A DNA stretch of 64,000 bases from Plazaster borealis (lineage: Eukaryota; Echinodermata; Asteroidea; Forcipulatida; Labidiasteridae): the NCBI GenBank assembly GCA_021014325.1, contig JAJGQC010000658.1, forward strand, positions 62,001 through 126,000. The letters are read 5' to 3'. The position numbers and the translations under genes were made by a program. Under the pieces are notes generated by a model. That model was not told the origin of the DNA. It searched no databases and saw nothing but the letters and a program-made list of their open reading frames with translations. This document shows, piece after piece, positions 9,958 to 21,592 of the stretch; position 1 is the stretch's first letter; each line of letters starts with the position of its first letter.

Positions 9958-12700
9958 TTGCGTTCGAGTTTAATTTAAAACCCTACAACATCGAATCAAC
10001 AACGGCCAAAAGTATACTACTGGTAAATAGCGTTTGCCTTCCAGTCGCAAATTATTGATTAAGTGTAAAGCAAGGATTTCCCTGTGCCATAGTACCCTGC
10101 GTAAACCAATGGCCCTAAGCGTACAAAAAGAACACACGGGATTCGAACCCAGTACCTTTGCGTTCAGAGTCCGGAGCCCTTCCACTGGGCCACTGATCCT
10201 CCTATAAAGAATTGCGTTCGAGTTTATTTTAAAACCCTACATCATCAAATCAACAACGGCCAAAAAGTAAACAACTGGTAAATAGCGTTTGCCTTCCAGT
10301 CGCAAATTATTGATTAAGTGTAAAGCAAGGATTTCCCTGTGCCATAGTACCCTGCGTAAACCAATGGCCTTAAGCGTACAAAAAGAACACACGGGATTCG
10401 AACCCAGTACCTTTGCGTTCAGAGTCCGGAGCCCTTCCACTGGGCCACTGATCCTCCTATAACAAATTGCGTTCGAGTTTAATTTAAAACCCTAGATCAT
10501 CAAATCAACAACGGCCAAAAGTAAACTATTGGTAAAGCATATGCCTTCCTTGTAAAGCAAGGATTTCCCTGTGCCATAGTACCCTGCGTAAACCAATGGC
10601 CTCAAGTCTACAAAAAGAAACACGCGGGATTCGAACCAAGTACCTTTGCGTTAAGAGTCCGGAGCCCTTCCACTGGGCCACTGTTCCTCTTACTTAAATT
10701 GCGTTTGATTTTAGTTTAAAACCTAAAACATCAAATCATAGCGTTTGCCTTCCAGTCGCAAATTATTGATTAAGTGTAAAGCAAGGATTTCCCTGTGCCA
10801 TAGTACCCTGCGTAAACCAATGGCCTTAAGCGTACAAAAAGAACACACGGGATTCGAACCCAGTACCTTTGCGTTCAGAGTCCGGAGCCCTTCCACTGGG
10901 CCACTGATCCTCCTATAACAAATTGCGTTCGAGTTTAATTTAAAACCCTGCATCATCAAATCAACCACGGCCAAAAGTAAACAACTGGTAAATAGCGTTT
11001 GCCTTCCAGTCGCAAATTATTGATTAAGTGTAAAGCAAGGATTTCCCTGTGCCATAGTACCCTGCGTAAACCAATGGCCCTAAGCGTACAAAAAGAACAC
11101 ACGGGATTCGAACCCAGTACCTTTGCGTTCAGAGTCCGGAGCCCTTCCACTGGACCACTGTTCCTCCTACTCAAATTGCGTTCGAGTTTAATTTAAAACC
11201 CAGAACAAATCAACCCCGGCCATACAGTAAACTATTGGTTAAGCATATGCATTCCTTGTAAAGCAAGGATTTCCCTGTGCCATAGTACCCCGCGTTAACC
11301 AATGGCCTCAAGTCTAACAAAACAAACACTCGGGATTCGAACCAAATACCTTTGCGTTAAGAGTCCAGAGCCCTTCCACTGGGCCACTGTTCCTCTTACT
11401 TAAATTGCGTTTGATTTTAGTTTAAAACCTAAAACATCAAATCAACACCGGCCAAAAAGTAAAGTAATGGTAAATAGCGACTAGCGTGTGCCTTCCACTC
11501 GCAAATTATTTATTAAGTGTAAAGCAAGGATTTCCCTGTGCCATAGTACCCTGCGTAAACCAATGGCCTTAAGCGTACAAAAAGAACACACGGGATTCGA
11601 ACCCAGTACCTTTGCGTTCAGAGTCCGGAGCCCTTCCACTGGGCCACTGATCCTGCTATACAAAAATGCGTTCGAGTTTAATTTAAAACCCTACATCACC
11701 AAATCAACAACGGCCAAAAAGTAAACAACTGGTAAATAGCGTTTGCCTTCCAGTCGCAAATTATTGATTAAGTGTAAAGCAAGGATTTCCCTGTGCCATA
11801 GTACCCTGCGTAAACCAATGGCCTTAAGCGTACAAAAAGAACACACGGGATTCGAACCCAGTACCTTTGCGTTCAGAGTCCGGAGACCTTCAACTGGGCC
11901 ACTGATCCTCCTATAAAAAATTGCGTTCGAGTTTATTTTAAAACCCTACATCATCAAATCAACAACGGCCAAAAAGTAAACAACTGGTCAATAGCGTTTG
12001 CCTTCTAGTCGCAAATTATTGATTAAGTGTAAAGCAAGGATTTCCCTGTGCCATAGTACCCTGCGTAAACCAATGGCCTTAAGCGTACAAAAAGAACACA
12101 CGGGATTCGAACCCAGTACATTTGCGTTCAGAGTCCGGAGCCCTTCCACTGGGCCACTGATCCTCCTATAACAAATTGCGTTCGAGTTTAATTTAAAACC
12201 CTGCATCATCAAATCAACAACGGCCAAAAAGTAAACAACTGGTAAATAGCGTTTGCCTTCCTAAGTGTAAAGCAAGGATTTCCCTGTGCCATAGTATCCT
12301 GCGTAAACCAATGGCCCTAAGCGTACAAAAAGAACACACGGGATTCGAACCAAGTACCTTTGCGTTAAGAGTCCGGAGCCCTTCCACTGGGCCACTGTTC
12401 CTCTTACTTAAATTGCGTTTGATTTTAGTTTAAAACCTAAAACATCAAATCAACACCGGCCAAAAAGTAAAGTAATGGTAAATAGCGACGAGCGTGTGCC
12501 TTCCACTCGCAAATTAATTACAAGTGCAATACAAGGATTTCCCCATGCCATAGTACCCTGCGTAAACCAATGGGACCGTCTTAACTTACAAAAATAACAC
12601 ACAGGATTCGAACCCAGTACCTTTGCGTTCAGAGTCCGGAGCCCTTCCACTGGGCCACACTGCTCCTGTTACTCAAATTTCGTTCGAGTTTATTTTAAAA
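9958..12700 (-). repeat. Satellite array C: higher-order A+B composite, about 255 bp
   Basis: B-type modules continue at anchors 10150, 10405, 10637, 10861, 11115, 11343, 11604, 11859, 12114, 12351 and 12615. Spacing is 224-264 bp, with 253-255 the most frequent, because an A-type module is now inserted between successive B modules. Most B modules have perfect consensus boxes on the minus strand (TGGCCCAGTGG and GGTTCGAATCC) and a TTTTT run about 9 nt after the B box. Shorter units (224-237 bp) lack part of the A module. A degenerate last B unit lies at about 12756-12825. Repeated 60-83 residue open frames in this array are by-products of the repeat. Confidence 0.9.
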
Positions 12701-12829
12701 CCCTACAACATCAAATCAACAACGGACAAAAAGTACGGTAAACTAATAGCGTGTGTGCCATTCGAACCCGGTACCATGGGGTTCGGAGTCCCGATCCTTG
12801 TCCGCAATGCTACTGGTCCTCTGCCTTAT

Positions 12830-14900
12830 TTGCATTTTAATGTAATATAGAATCTAAGAATGAATTAACACCGTTAATGTAGAGAAGTATAAACATATAC
12901 GATGAAAGGATTGGGACTGGGTACGACCATGGTACGACGAAGTTATTTCGACGGTGTTATGGAGGATAAATAAAATTCACGGGACTGAAACGAGGAATAG
13001 CCAAATTTTTAGAAGTGTTTAACTGAGGAAATAACAATGATCGAAAAAGGTGGGACAATTATGGGGGCATATTCACACCGAGTGCGTAATGTGGCCAACA
13101 AAACCATTAAATATTGTATGTTATAGATCTACATTATTTTTTTTAGTCTAAGTAATTGAACTCTAAATATACATGGCACGGATTCTTTTTCTTGTTTTCT
13201 TTCTTTTTCAATATTCGAGTTTATTAACTTCATATAATTTTATAATAATACTGCCATCAAAATCAAGATGAAGATTGCAAACAATAACACACTAAAGTTT
13301 TAAAAGCAAAAATTAATACACCTGTAAAAAGATATTAAAAGAATTCAAACGTCAATAGTGTGTATGTGTAAACAAAATAAATGTTGACACAAGGTAATAT
13401 GAAGCTGTCATACGGTACTAGTCACTGTGCCAGACTTGAGCCAATGTTGAAGTCATTTGTAAACATTGATGTAACACAGGCTATACACGTACGTCTGCAA
13501 GTGAATAATTCGATACAATAATAGAAATCCCTGGATAACAGCAAACGGTACTGAATAACAGAGAATCATAGGGAGCGATAACACGCTCTCGCCCATTGTG
13601 TTGTGAAAAGTAGGCTACACACAAGCATACCAGCCAAACGTAATGTGTAAAATTGAACATACGTACAGCTGCTAGAAACATATACAGATCGCAAACATTG
13701 CTATTTTTCAGTGCTCTTGCCTCTCAGGGGTCTGAGAGACTTATTATGGAACCAGAATAAACGAGTATACATTAGTCTTGCCTGAACAGCTCGCTGAAGA
13801 TTAAAACCACGACAAAAATGCTCTAATTATCGTCCACGGAGACAGCCAGATTCAAGCGTGCTTGGAGACCATTTGAATACACGTGTATGCGGTACCCTGA
13901 ATAAAGCATTGATTGATTGATAAGAGACCAACTGGGGTACCCGACTATTCGTTCTCTTGTGGCACGGTTTGAAAACTCTGCCCTCACAGAATGATCCAAC
14001 GGGGGAAATTGAAAATTTTAATTTGTTCCGCCATTCCAACCCAAAACGGTGTAAAAACTACTGTTGAAGTCCAAACAGTCCATTTCTCACTTTTTGTATA
14101 AATATATTCAAGCGAAAGTGTGACACACTATTTAAAAAAATAAATTAAAAAGTTGTGTATTAAAACAATTAAAAAGACGTAAATTAGTGATAAGATAACT
14201 CCAAATGTTTGATCATCTTAGATTATCTTAGATGGTTTACAAAATGATGTTGTTGCTTTATAATGTAATGGTCAAGCTCACACATTAAACATGCATACAC
14301 GAGGCTTCATACGTGTGTGTAAGGTCAAGCACACACATTAAAGTCAATACAAATATGCAAGGATTCTTTGATCTATTTTTCATCCAAAATTGATGTCATA
14401 AATGGCAAAAAAATCCCAGGATTTTTTCCCATACCATTTAACCTATGATATCTCTCATATTTATTTTAAACAATAACTGTTTCAGAAAAACAAAATTATA
14501 CAGGTTTTCAAGGCCAATTTCAACGAAAACTCACTCAAGAGATATGTAGTGGTCTCAAGATTTGCTAATTAAATATTCATGTTAAAAGATCCGAAAACAA
14601 AAGGCAAGACGACAATGGCGTTCATCAAACCTTGAAATCCATCGTCAACTCTTTAATTCTCAACGTCAGAAGGTCCAGTCTCATTGTGGTTCCCCTGCCG
14701 GCAGTTCACACCAAACCCCCACACCCCTACCCTCCCACACCAAACCCCATAACCCTAAGTCCATAACCCTAATAATACAAGTTCAAAAGAAATTAATTTG
14801 AAAATGTGAAACTGTTGTGAAAGTTCTTTAATATGAATGATCAACTTATTAAAAGCCTGGAAATTACCTTAAACATTTATTTTAGTCATAATTCAAAATA
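12830..14900. other. No gene seen; possible LINE 3' end
   Basis: AT-rich sequence without exon-like features. At about 13820-13925 a GC-richer patch ends in gaataaagcattgattgattga, which has the look of a LINE 3' tail with short terminal repeats, but no coding remnant is attached. Confidence 0.35.
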
Positions 14901-14908
14901 CCGCCAAA

Positions 14909-15313
14909 CCCCCTCCATGAGAAATTGCCGTTTTGACCCAGGATATGGGCCAATTCCTATACGGTTATTTTGTACACAACCAATGGAGCAGGGTGAACCC
15001 GCGATATGGCTATATTCCTGTACACATTGGTTTGTGCACTGTGTATTGGCCGTGGTGGACCCGTGATATGGTTATATTCCTGTACCCAATGTTAGCGCGC
15101 AGTGTATGGGGATGCAGACCGCAACGTTTCGGTGCTGTGGACCCGTGATATGGCCATATTCCTGTACCCATTGCTTTGCACAGTGTATGGGTACTCCGCG
15201 TCTAAGAATATGCTCATATAGCGGGTTCAACTCGCTCCATAGGCCGTGTAAAAATAACCACATAGGAAATTACCCATATCCCGGGACAAACGGCAATTAT
15301 TTTATGGAGGGGG
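14909..15313. mobile_element. Foldback element with long TIRs and internal tandem repeats
   Basis: The termini CCCCCTCCAT (14909) and ATGGAGGGGG (15304) start imperfect inverted arms of about 80 nt. Shared blocks include AATTGCCGTTT, GGATATGGG, AATTCCTAT, GGTTATTTT and ATGGAGC. Between them are three to four tandem units containing GATATGG..ATATTCCTGTAC. No transposase frame is present, so it is read as a non-autonomous foldback or MITE. Confidence 0.75.
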
Positions 15314-15690
15314 CTGTTTGTTTGGTTGGGCAATATTTTGGAAATACGACTAAAATAGATGTTTTTTGGGAAATGAAAAGCGAAAAGTCGTTTTTAGGCT
15401 TTTAGGTTCCTAACACTTTTGTTACCAAATTATAAAATTATAAAATGTTATTAACAACAAGGTGTTCGGGATGACGTTCAAATCTTGAATGTAACACAAA
15501 TCCAGAGCTTTATTAAAAATACATGTAAGCTAATCTTGACCAAGCATTTATTGCTGTGTATAGAGATGTAGATGTGGTAAAACTGTACCTTTAAGGTGAC
15601 ATCATGTTACAATTTATGTCATTATAATAGGACCTTTAACTTTGGGGAACACCCCAGCCGGAACATGCAGGGTTGAGCTTATAACTGCAT

Positions 15691-15878
15691 GGCCCAATTG
15701 TATAAAGCTTGTAAGCACAAAAACTTGCTAAGCAGAGAAAACTCTTGCTTATGAAAAATAGGCTACCAGCCAAAATACCACACAGTTACGATGTGACTGA
15801 AACCCCACTCATTTCTTGCTTAGCACAGAAATTTGCTTAGTAGAAGTTTCTGCAAAACAGCTTTATGAAATTGGGCCC
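15691..15878. mobile_element. MITE, GGGCCCAATTTCATAAAGC family
   Basis: Termini ggcccaattgtataaagc and ctttatgaaattgggccc are inverted. The interior has the family signature of repeated TTGCTTAGC/GCTAAGC strings and a central ccagccaaaatacc. The same family recurs at least seven times in the window. Confidence 0.75.
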
Positions 15879-16321
15879 TGTTCCTAAAGATCTTGTGAAA
15901 GTGCACCCGTAGGTGACATAATAAATGTGACACTTGATGACGTCATCATAATGTGACTTCAAATTGTAGATGTAACAAATCCCGGCTTGATTACTGATTA
16001 GGATCTGACTCGTTTGGAATAGTTATTATGAATAGGCCTAATGGGTGACCACCAATGAAATAACTTGACAACGCAATAAATTGATGATAAACTAAACAAT
16101 GTTTTATTAGAAGCTCTGCTCCTCTCCAGTATCTCTCTCAAACTCACTTCTTAATCTTACATTTCTTTATTTTATTCCAATCTTTGTTAATCATTATTTT
16201 CTAAATCGAAATAGAAAACTTAAAGTTAAAAAGAAACCAACCGCGCACGTGCTTTGCAAATAGCTTGCGCAAGCGGTTGATTAATTAACATGTCACTACA
16301 CTAAAAATGGAAACCTTTTAC

Positions 16322-16495
16322 AGGGTCCAATGTCAAAAGTAGCTAAGCACAAAACATTTCTGTTGAGCAGAATTAGGTTGCCAGCCTAAATCCCATCTCA
16401 CATACACAATCTGCGACTGGTATTCCCTTATTTTTGCTCAGCATAAATCTGTTAAGCAATATTTTCTGCTTAAGCAGCTCTATGAAATTGGGCCC
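16322..16495. mobile_element. MITE, same GGGCCC..TTTCATA family
   Basis: It begins gggtccaatgtc and ends tatgaaattgggccc, with internal gctaagcac, gttaagcaat and a central gccagcctaaatccc. More diverged than the copy at 15.7 kb. Confidence 0.65.
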
Positions 16496-16888
16496 AGGTC
16501 TTATTTTGAATCTAAATACAAGATTAAGACATGGTGCAGCATCAGTACAGTGCTGTCTTCATTACTTAATTAAATAAATAAAATAAAAACCCAATTGAAA
16601 AAGCTTTCACAGAATTAATTGTTCATCAATAGTTGAGTATGTTTAAATTCAAAATAAAGGGCAATATTGTTGTTGTCTTTTGTTTTTAACAAAAGCACTT
16701 GTGTGGGATATTATTTTAATTAAAACAAATAAGCTACTGAGGCTAAACAATAGACACAAACTGTTACCAGAGTCATGTGACTCATGTATACAATGTAAAC
16801 AAACTAAGCAAGCAACGCGCAGTGTGCATTGAAAAACATGGCTGCTTCCGATTGCCTCTGCCATAAGGTGGGAATCAGCCTAGCCAAC

Positions 16889-17043
16889 GACCCAATTTCA
16901 TTTAAGCCTGTAAGCATAAAAACTTGCTAAGCACAGACAAATCTTGCTCAATAGAAACTGGTTACCAGCCAAAATTCCATAAAGTCTACCTCGTTGCAAC
17001 TGGTGACCGCTCGTTTTTTTGCTTAGCAAAGAAATTTCTGCTT
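16889..17043. mobile_element. MITE of the same family, right end truncated
   Basis: Starts gacccaatttcatttaagcc and carries the family core (cttgctaagcac, ccagccaaaattcc, tgcttagcaaag) but stops before the terminal gctttatgaaattgggccc. Confidence 0.6.
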
Positions 17044-17154
17044 TCGTCCCTATTGATCGAGTGGGTTTTTCCGTGAACAAGGTTGCCTCGAGCCAGGAGT
17101 TTGGGTTTAAAAAACTACATGTACACAAGGTGTTAAACTTGTACATATGTAATT

Positions 17155-20100
17155 TTGAGTGATTCCAGACAATTTCATTTTTGGGCCAATTTTTATAAAT
17201 GGGCCTTTTTGAGCAAGGATTTTCAGATTAGAAAACTGCAAGGGGTTAAACTTGTGTTTTGGAGCGATTTCAGACAGTTTTATTTTCAGCCCAATTTTTA
17301 TAAATGGGTCTTTTTGAGCCAGGATTTTCAGTTAAAAAAACTGCAAGGGGTTAAACTTGTTTTTTGGAGCGATTTCAGAACATTTTATTTTCAGCCCAAT
17401 TTTTAAAAATGGGCCTTTTTGAGCCAGGATTTTTGGTTAAAAAAACTGCAAGGGGTTAAACTTGTATTTTGGAGCGATTTCAGAACATTTTATTTTCAGC
17501 CCAATTTTAAAAATGGGCCTTTTTGAGCCAGGATTTTCACTTTAAAAACTGCAAGGGTTAAACTTGTATTTTGGAGCGATTTCAGAACATTTTATTTTTA
17601 GCCCAATTTTAAGAATGGGCCTTTTTGAGCCAGGTTTTCAGTTTAAAAACTGCAAGGGGTTAAACTTGTATTTTGGAGCGATTTCAGAACATTTTATTTT
17701 CAGCCCAATTTTTAAAAATGGGCCTATTTGAGCCAGGATTTTCAGTTTAAAAAACTGCAAGGGGTTAAACTTGTTTTTGGAGCGATTTCAGAACATTTTA
17801 TTTTCAGCCCAATTTTTAAAAATGGGCCTTTTGAGCCAGGATTTTCAGTTAAAAAAACTGCAAGGGGTTAAACTTGTTTTTGGAGCGATTTCAGAACATT
17901 TTATTTTCAGCCCAATTTTTAAAAATGGGCCTTTTGAGCCAGGATTTTTGGTTAAAAACTGCAAGGTGTTAAACTTGTTTTCAATTGGAGCGATTTCAGA
18001 ACATTTGATTTTCAGCCCAATTTTTAAAAATGGGCCTTTTGAGCCAGGATTTTCAGTTTAAAAACTTCAAGGGGTTAAACTTGTATTTTGGAGCGATTTC
18101 AGAACATTTTATTTTCAGCCCAATTTTAAAAATGGGCCTATGACGGCCACGATTATTCACTAAAAAAAAACTCCAACGGGTAAAACTGCTAATTTGGAGC
18201 GAATTCAGAACATTTGATTTTCAGCCCAATTTTAAAAAATGGGCCTTTTGAGCCAGGATTTTCAGTTAAAAACTGCAAGGGGTTAAACTTGCTTTTGGAG
18301 CGATTTCAGAACATTTTATTTTCAGCCCAATTTTAAAAATGGGCCTTTTGAGCCAGGATTTTCAGTTTAAAAACTGCAAGGGGTTAAACTTGTTTTTGGA
18401 GCGATTTCAGAACATTTTATTTTCAGCCCAATTTTAAAAATGGGCCTTTTGAGCCAGGATTTTCAGTTAAAAAAACTGCAAGGGGTTAAACTTGTTTTTG
18501 GAGCGATTTCAGAACATTTGATTTTCAGCCCAATTTTTAAAAATGGGCCTTTTGAGCCAGGATTTTTGGTTAAAAACTGCAAGGTGTTAAACTTGTTTTT
18601 GGAGCGATTTCAGAACATTTTATTTTCAGCCCAATTTTAAAAATGGGCCTTTTTGAGCCAGGATTTTCAGTTAAAAACTGCAAGGGTTAAACTTGTATTT
18701 TGGAGCGATTTCAGAACATTTTATTTTCAGCCCAATTTTTAAAAATGGGCCTTTTTGAGCCAGTATTTTCAGTTAAAAAAACTGCAATGGGTTTAACTTT
18801 TATTTTGGAGCTATTTCAGAACATTTTATTTTCAGCCCAATTTTTAAAAATGGGCCTTTTTGAGCCAGGATTTTCAGTTTAAAAACTGCAAGGGGTTAAA
18901 CTTGTATTTTGGAGCGATTTCAGAACATTTGATTTTCAGCCCAATTTTTAAAAATGGGCCTTTTTGAGCGAGGATTTTCACTTAAAAACTGCAAGGGGTT
19001 AAACTTGTATTTTGGAGCGATTTCAGAACATTTTATTTTTAGCCCAATTTTAAGAATGGGCCTTTTGAGCCAGGATTTTCAGTTTAAAAACTGCAAGGGG
19101 TTAAACTTGTTTTTGGAGCGATTTCAGAACATTTTATTTTCAGCACAATTTTTAAAAATGGGCCTATTTGAGCCAGGATTTTCAGTTTAAAAAACTGCAA
19201 GGGGTTAAACTTGTTTTTTGGAGCGATTTCAGAACATTTTATTTTCAGCCCAATTTTTAAAAATGGGCCTTTTTGAGCCAGGATTTTCAGTTAAAAAAAC
19301 TGCAAGGGGTTAAACTTGTTTTTTGGAGCGATTTCAGAACATTTGATTTTCAGCCCAATTTTTAAAAATGGGCGTTTTGGGCCAGGTATTTTGGTTTAAA
19401 AACTGCAAGGTGTTAAACTTGTTTTTGGAGCGATTTCAGAACATTTGATTTTCAGCCCAATTTTAAAAATGGGCCTTTTTGAGCCAGGATTTTCAGTTAA
19501 AAACTTCAAGGGTTAAACTTGTATTTTGGAGCGATTTCAGAACATTTTATTTTCAGCCCAATTTTTAAAAATTTGCCTTTTTGAGCCTGGATTTTCATTT
19601 TTTCAAAATGCTAGGGGTTAAACTTGTATTTTGGAGCGATTTCAGAACATTTGATTTTCAGCCCAATTTTAAAAATGGGCCTTTTTGAGCCAGGTTTTTC
19701 AGTTTAAAAACTGCAAGGGGTTAAACTTGTTTTTGGAGCGATTTCAGAACATTTTATTTTCAGCCCAATTTTTAAAAATGGGCCTTTTGAGCCAGGATTT
19801 TCAGTTTAAAAACTGCAAGGGGTTAAACTTGTTTTTGGAGCGATTTCAGAACATTTTATTTTCAGCCCAATTTTTAAAAATGGGCCTTTTTGAGCCAGGA
19901 TTTTCAGTTAAAAAAACTGCAAGGGGTTAAACTTGTTTTTGGAGCGATTTCAGAACATTTGATTTTCAGCCCAATTTTTAAAAATGGGCCTTTTGAGCCA
20001 GGATTTTGGTTAAAAAAACTGCAAGGTGTTAAACTTGTTTTTGGAGCGATTTCAGAACATTTTATTTTCAGCCCAATTTTTAAAAATGGGCCTTTTTGAG

Positions 20101-21592
20101 CCAGGATTTTCAGTTAAAAAACTGCAAGGGGTTAAACTTGTATTTTGGAGCGATTTCAGAACATTTTATTTTCAGCCCAATTTTAAAAATGGGCCTTTTG
20201 AGCCAGGTTTTTCAGTTTAAAAACTGCAAGGGGTTAAACTTGTTTTTGGAGCGATTTCAGAACATTTTATTTTCAGCACAATTTTTAAAAATGGGCCTAT
20301 TTGAGCCAGGATTTTCAGTTTAAAAACTGCAAGGGGTTAAACTTGTTTTTGGAGCGATTTCAGAACATTTTATTTTCAGCCCAATTTTTAAAAATTGGAG
20401 TTTTTGATCCAGGTTTTTTGGTTAATATAACTGCAAGGGGTTAAAATTGTTTTTTTGGAGCGATTTCAGATCATTTTATTTTCAGCCCAATTTTTAAATA
20501 TGGGCCTTTTTTGAGCCGGGAATTTTGGTTAAAAAAACTGCAAGGGGTTAAACTTGTTTTTTGGAGCGATTTCAGAACATTTGATTTTCAGCCCAATTTT
20601 TAGAAATGGGCCTTTTGAGCCAGGATTTTCAGTTTAAAAACTTCAAGGGGTTAAACTTGTATTTTGGAGCGATTTCAGAACATTTTATTTTCAGCCCAAT
20701 TTTTAAAAATGGGCCTTTTGAGCGAGGATTTTCACTTTAAAAAAACTGCAAGGGTTTAAACTTGTATTATGGTGAGATTTCAGAACAATTGATTTACACC
20801 CCAATTTTTAAAAATGGGCCTTTTTGAGCCAGGATTTTTGGTTAAAAACTGCAAGGGGTTAAACTTGCTTTTGGAGCGATTTCAGAACATTTTATTTTCA
20901 GCCCAATTTTAAAAATGGGCCTTTTGAGCCAGGATTTTCAGTTAAAAACTGCAAGGGGTTAAACTTGTTTTTGGAGCGATTTCAGAACATTTTATTTTCA
21001 GCCCAATTTTTAAAAATGGGCCTTTTTGAGCCAGGATTTTCAGTTAAAAACTGCAAGGGGTTAAACTTGTTTTTGGAGCGATTTCAGAACATTTGATTTT
21101 CAGCCCAATTTTTAAAAATGGGCCTTTTTGAGCCAGGATTTTTGGTTAAAAACTGCAAGGTGTTAAACTTGTTTTTGGAGCGATTTCAGAACATTTTATT
21201 TTCAGCCCAATTTTTAAAAATGGGCCTTTTGAGCCAGGATTTTCAGTTAAAAACTTCAAGGGGTTAAACTTGTATTTTGGAGAGATTTCAGAACATTTTA
21301 TTTTCAGCCCAATTTTTAAAAATGGGCCTTTTTGAGCCAGGATTTTCAGTTAAAAACTGCAAGGGGTTAAACTTGTATTTTGGAGCGATTTCAGAACATT
21401 TTATTTTCAGCCCAATTTTTAAAAATGGGCCTTTTTGAGCCAGGATTTTCAGTTTAAAAAACTGCAAGGGGTTAAACTTGTTTTTTGGAGCGATTTCAGA
21501 ACATTTTATTTTCAGCCCAATTTTTAAAAATGGGCCTTTTTGAGCCGGGATTTTTGGTTAAAAAAACTGCAAGGGGTTAAACTTGTACTTTT
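17155..21592 (+). repeat. 4.4-kb satellite, about 104-bp monomer, roughly 42 copies
   Basis: The monomer contains, in order, ggggttaaacttg, ggagcgatttcagaacat, a near-palindrome GCCCAATTTTTAAAAATGGGC (one mismatched pair) and gagccaggatttt. Monomer length varies (about 100-106 bp) mostly through T/A homopolymers. Sub-variants exist: atttTatttt/atttGatttt, and a GGTGTTAAAC form at about 17965, 18583, 19409, 20025 and 21159, spaced by near-multiples of 103. The variant cagcaca at 19141 and 20274 marks a duplicated block of about 1,133 bp. Short + strand frames (SQDFQLKKLQGVK-like) recur only because the monomer is often near 105 bp. Confidence 0.95.

Noticed and set aside
9970..12650. Family of repeated 60-83 residue proteins on the minus strand (LRTLNAKVLGSNPVCSF-type)
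   Set aside because: The same frame recurs because the satellite recurs; it runs straight through the tRNA-like module and has no independent coding evidence.
8600..12700. Functional tRNA-Gln genes
   Set aside because: A and B boxes and a Gln-like anticodon string are present, but acceptor and T stems do not pair and the units are a tandem satellite.
17155..20323. Repeat protein encoded by the 104-bp satellite (QDFQLKKLQGVKLVF-type)
   Set aside because: Open only where monomers happen to be 102 or 105 bp; frames shift with every homopolymer change and have no proper start or end.
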